A DNA stretch of 10,544 nucleotides from Isotricha intestinalis (taxonomy: Eukaryota > Ciliophora > Litostomatea > Vestibuliferida > Isotrichidae). The position numbers were made by a program, and so were the translations under genes. The stretch covers positions 1 to 10,544 of the forward strand of contig JAJJLU010004669.1 in the NCBI GenBank assembly GCA_023807065.1, written 5' to 3'. Below, in pieces: positions 8,247 to 10,544 of the stretch. The notes under the pieces were generated by a model. It searched no databases, was not told where the DNA came from, and was given only the letters and a program-made list of their open reading frames with translations. The number at the start of each line of letters is the position of its first letter. Position 1 is the first letter of the stretch.

Positions 8247-9807
8247 TTTATAATATTCCAATTAAAAATCAAGGAACTTATGTTTTAATATTAAAATTTT
8301 CTGAAATTTATTTTAATTCAATTGGAGAAAAAGTATTTGATATTAAAATTGGTGATGACATTATTATGAATGATTTAGATATTTTTTCTAAAATTGGAAA
8401 AAATTCTGCTTATGATGAATTTATTACTTTAAATATTAAAGGTGATAATTTATTTATTCAAGGAAAAAAAATTAAAAATGGATTTAATGTTTCTGAAAAA
8501 AAAATTAAAATTACTTTTGTTAAAAAAGAAAAAGATAAAGATATTGATTTACAATTTAATGATTATGATGAAGAAAATTCAGAAGAAGAAGAAGAAAAAG
8601 AAACAATAAAATATGAAGGTTATTTAATTAAATTTGTTGATAATAAAGTAAAAAGAGTATTTTTTAAATTAGTAGGTAAAGATTTATTTTATTTTAAAAG
8701 TGATAAAGATGAAATACATAAAGGAATGCATAATTTAAGTGGTGTATTTATACAAGAAGAAAAATCAAAAGAAATAAATGGTAAAACATTTTATTGTTTT
8801 TCAATGACTTATCCAAAAAAGACAAGACTTTATTATGTAGAAAATGAGAATGAATATAAAAAATGGGTAGAAAAATTAAAAATATCAACAGGATATACAA
8901 ATTTAACTGATATTTATGATATAAAAGAGAAATTAGGAAGTGGTAAATTTGGTTTAATTAAATTAGGAATTAATAAGAAAACAAAACAAAAAGTAGCAAT
9001 TAAAATAATGAGTAAATCAAATATGCAAAATGATGATTTAGAATTAGTAAGAACTGAAATAGAAATATTAAAAATATGTCAACATCCAAATATAATACAA
9101 TTATATGATGTATTTGAGAATATTAATTATTTTTATATTATAATGGAATATTGTTCAGGTGTGATTTATTTTCATATTTAGAAAAAAGAAATTTTCGTTT
9201 ATCAGAAAATCAAGCAGCAAAATTTATGCATAAAATGTGTGCAGCAGTATATTATATTCATTCATATGGAATAGCACATCGTGATTTAAAACCAGAAAAT
9301 GTATTAATGACATCAAATGATGAAAAAGCTGATTTAAGAATATTAGATTTTGGTTTAAGTAAAATTATTGGTCCAGATGAAAAATGTACTGAACCTTATG
9401 GAACTTTATCTTATGTTGCTCCTGAAGTTTTATTAGATATTCCTTATGGTAAAGAAGTTGATTTATGGAGTTTAGGTGTTATTACTTATTTAATGTTAAG
9501 TGGTTCTTTACCTTTTGATGATAGAGAAAGTGAAGAAGCTATTGCAAGAAAAACTGTTTCTGAAGAACCACCTTATAAAGGAAGTATATGGAAAAAAATT
9601 TCTAATGAAGCTAAAGATTTTATTAAAAGATTACTTGTTAAAAATCCTGAAAAAAGAATGAATATTAAAGAAACTTTGGAACATGAATGGTTTAAAAAAT
9701 TTGATGATGATGATGTTGTTATGGCTAGAAGAGTTAGTAAGGATACTAGGAAAAAAGAATTTGAGTTGTATAGTAATACTGAGTCTGATTTGAAGAAAAA
9801 TCTTTAA
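8195..9807 (+). CDS. Malectin-like + PH domain + CAMK-type Ser/Thr protein kinase, frameshifted
   Basis: The frame opens at 8195 (after TAA 8192-8194) and has no true start; the first in-frame ATG, 8366, lies inside a domain. About 8201-8480 reads as the C-terminal two thirds of a malectin-like domain: IVYQTERW, YNIPIKNQGTY, FSEIYF, EKVFDIKIGD, NDLDIFSKIG. An acidic linker (8560-8605) leads to a PH domain (about 8609-8886, GYLIKF to the conserved Trp at 8864-8866), then a kinase domain. The kinase has LGSGKFG, VAIK with Lys at 9002-9004, HRDLKPEN with Asp at 9283-9285, DFG with Asp at 9346-9348, APE, and DLWSLGVI. It continues to HEWF and a basic/acidic tail ending at TAA 9805-9807. The kinase looks catalytically complete and CAMK-like. 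The frame breaks at about 9158-9163, where the expected GGDLF lacks one base (GGTGTGAT instead of GGTGGTGAT). A PH domain suggests recruitment to phosphoinositide membranes. The original 5' end may begin elsewhere. Confidence 0.75.
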
Positions 9808-10299
9808 TTATTCTTTTGTTTATATTATTTTTTTATGGGTTTTTTTTTAAATTTTTTTTAGTGTTTTCAATTTGGTTATTTTATTTTATTTTTTTTATTT
9901 TTTATATTTTTAAAGTTGAAAAACATTAAAAAAATGAGTATATTTAATTTTTTTTTTTTTATTTTTTTCATTAATATCAGTAAAAAAATTAAAAAAAGGT
10001 TACTTAAAGAAATTAAATGAAAATAATTAGAAAAATTAAAACTTCAATTTTCAAAAGAAATTATAAATAAAACAATTATTTCATTATATCATTTATTTTT
10101 GAAATTTTTTATTTTTTTTTGAAAATTATTTTAAATTTTTAATTTATTTATAATATATATTTTTAAGTAAATTACTATAATTTACATTAAGTTATTTTAC
10201 AATAAATTATTCATTAATGTCAAATATTATATAATTGCTCATGGACTTTTTAGTTTTAAATTTAAAAATTCACTCTAAAACAAAATAAAATTTATTGCT
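9808..10299. other. A/T-rich spacer containing the eukaryote-to-bacterium junction
   Basis: The 3' flank of the kinase gene is mainly poly-T and poly-A tracts. The minor open stretch at 10027-10122 (EKLKLQFSKEIINK and onward) has no start and an upstream stop, and is probably noise or a remnant. Composition begins to change around 10235-10265 (gctcatggactt, cactctaaaac), shortly before the bacterial-looking purE start at 10300, so the junction probably lies there. No clear terminator, RNA gene or repeat marks it. Confidence 0.5.
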
Positions 10300-10470
10300 A
10301 TGAAACCACAAGTCAGTATTATTATGGGCAGTACATCGGATATGCCCGTGATGGAAAAAGCGGCAAAATTGCTCGACAAAATGCAGATTCCATTTGAAAT
10401 CCTTGCACTTTCGGCTCACCGTACGCCCGAAGCTGTTGAGAATTTTGCTAAAAATGCCAAGGCAAACGGC
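10300..10470 (+). pseudogene. purE: N-terminal fragment of bacterial PurE (N5-CAIR mutase), Bacteroidetes-like
   Basis: ATG at 10300 begins 57 residues that match the start of PurE, the mutase converting N5-carboxyaminoimidazole ribonucleotide to 4-carboxyaminoimidazole ribonucleotide in purine synthesis. The family landmarks IIMGSTSD (substrate-binding Ser/Asp loop) and ALSAHRTPE (catalytic His) are present. Matching ends at about AKANG (10468-10470), where families normally continue into IKVIIAGAG. Roughly two thirds of the usual ~160-170 residues are missing. The frame then runs on to TGA 10486-10488 through unrelated sequence. Codon use (CTC, GCG, CCC, GTG, GGC) is entirely unlike the A/T-only codons upstream, which points to a different genome. 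The residue pattern resembles Bacteroidetes PurE. It is most likely a bacterial sequence joined to a eukaryotic contig; horizontal transfer is the alternative. Confidence 0.8.
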
Positions 10471-10471
10471 A

Positions 10472-10544
10472 AAAATCGACAAAGGTGAATTGGTTTCTGA
10501 TGACATCGTGATTGGAATGATGGCGAAGAAAATTGCTGAAAATG
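10472..10544 (+). pseudogene. adk: Internal fragment of bacterial adenylate kinase (partial)
   Basis: Directly after the purE match the frame shifts by +1, and KGELVSDDIVIGMM reads like the NMP-binding region of adenylate kinase, where families carry a K-G-x-L-V-x-D-x-(I/V)-V-I pattern. Adenylate kinase interconverts ATP + AMP and 2 ADP. The first ~45-50 residues, including the P-loop, are absent. The frame is still open at the window edge. Base composition matches the adjoining purE piece, so both may come from one bacterial genome joined by deletion or misassembly. Confidence 0.6.

Noticed and set aside
5424..9165. Spliceosomal introns or Euplotes-type +1 recoding as explanations for the broken frames
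   Set aside because: The homologous protein is continuous across each break with no GT...AG insert, and the frame changes occur before, not at, the stop codons. The RING/malectin join is missing protein rather than interrupted by extra DNA.
10270..10506. Minus-strand 78-residue frame at the bacterial end
   Set aside because: It is the complement of the clear purE match and has no family resemblance of its own.

Overview
The window is extremely A+T-rich. It carries large intron-less genes of eukaryotic type separated by near-pure A/T spacers: a secreted transglutaminase-like protein, a PPP-type phosphatase, a RING/B-box zinc-finger start, a malectin-PH-kinase and a large P-loop NTPase-nuclease. 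The five gene ends I can judge (117, 421, 4525, 7549, 9807) all use TAA, and Gln is written CAA, so nothing suggests a reassigned stop code. This fits an A+T-rich microbial eukaryote. The last ~250 bases change to ordinary base composition and encode Bacteroidetes-like bacterial fragments, which points to a host-associated or gut metagenome. Anaerobic fungi or rumen-type ciliates are plausible sources, but the sequence alone does not settle this.

Layout. Bases 1-117 are the 3' end of a gene for a protein with a C-terminal membrane anchor. An exact copy of this tail recurs at 3550-3689, with diverged 3'-flanking similarity to about 3765. Between the copies, on the minus strand, lies one intact 981-residue gene (421-3366) with a Walker A/B NTPase and a PD-(D/E)xK-like nuclease motif, the layout of Crinkler-type (CR) eukaryotic effectors. 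After an 858-base spacer comes a minus-strand gene (4525-5969) with a signal peptide and a transglutaminase-like catalytic domain, split by one frameshift. A plus-strand PPP phosphatase homologue follows (6654-7549). It is also split once and has lost key metal ligands. Next is a RING plus half-B-box coding start (7902-8246) running into a reading frame for a truncated malectin domain, a PH domain and a CAMK-like kinase (8195-9807), which is itself split once.

Four reading frames are broken. In each case one missing base would restore the frame, and the protein on both sides otherwise looks intact. This is typical of uncorrected deletion errors in long-read assemblies, but real decay or recoding cannot be excluded. 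The RING/malectin join also looks like a true fusion or misassembly, because half of each domain is absent. The bacterial end is a second chimera, with the start of purE joined to an internal piece of adk.

The genes do not form a pathway. The observations most worth following are the effector-like NTPase-nuclease bracketed by direct copies of a membrane-anchor gene end, a PPP homologue that has lost one metal site, a predicted soluble malectin-PH-kinase, and a shift from A-ending to T-ending synonymous codons along several genes.
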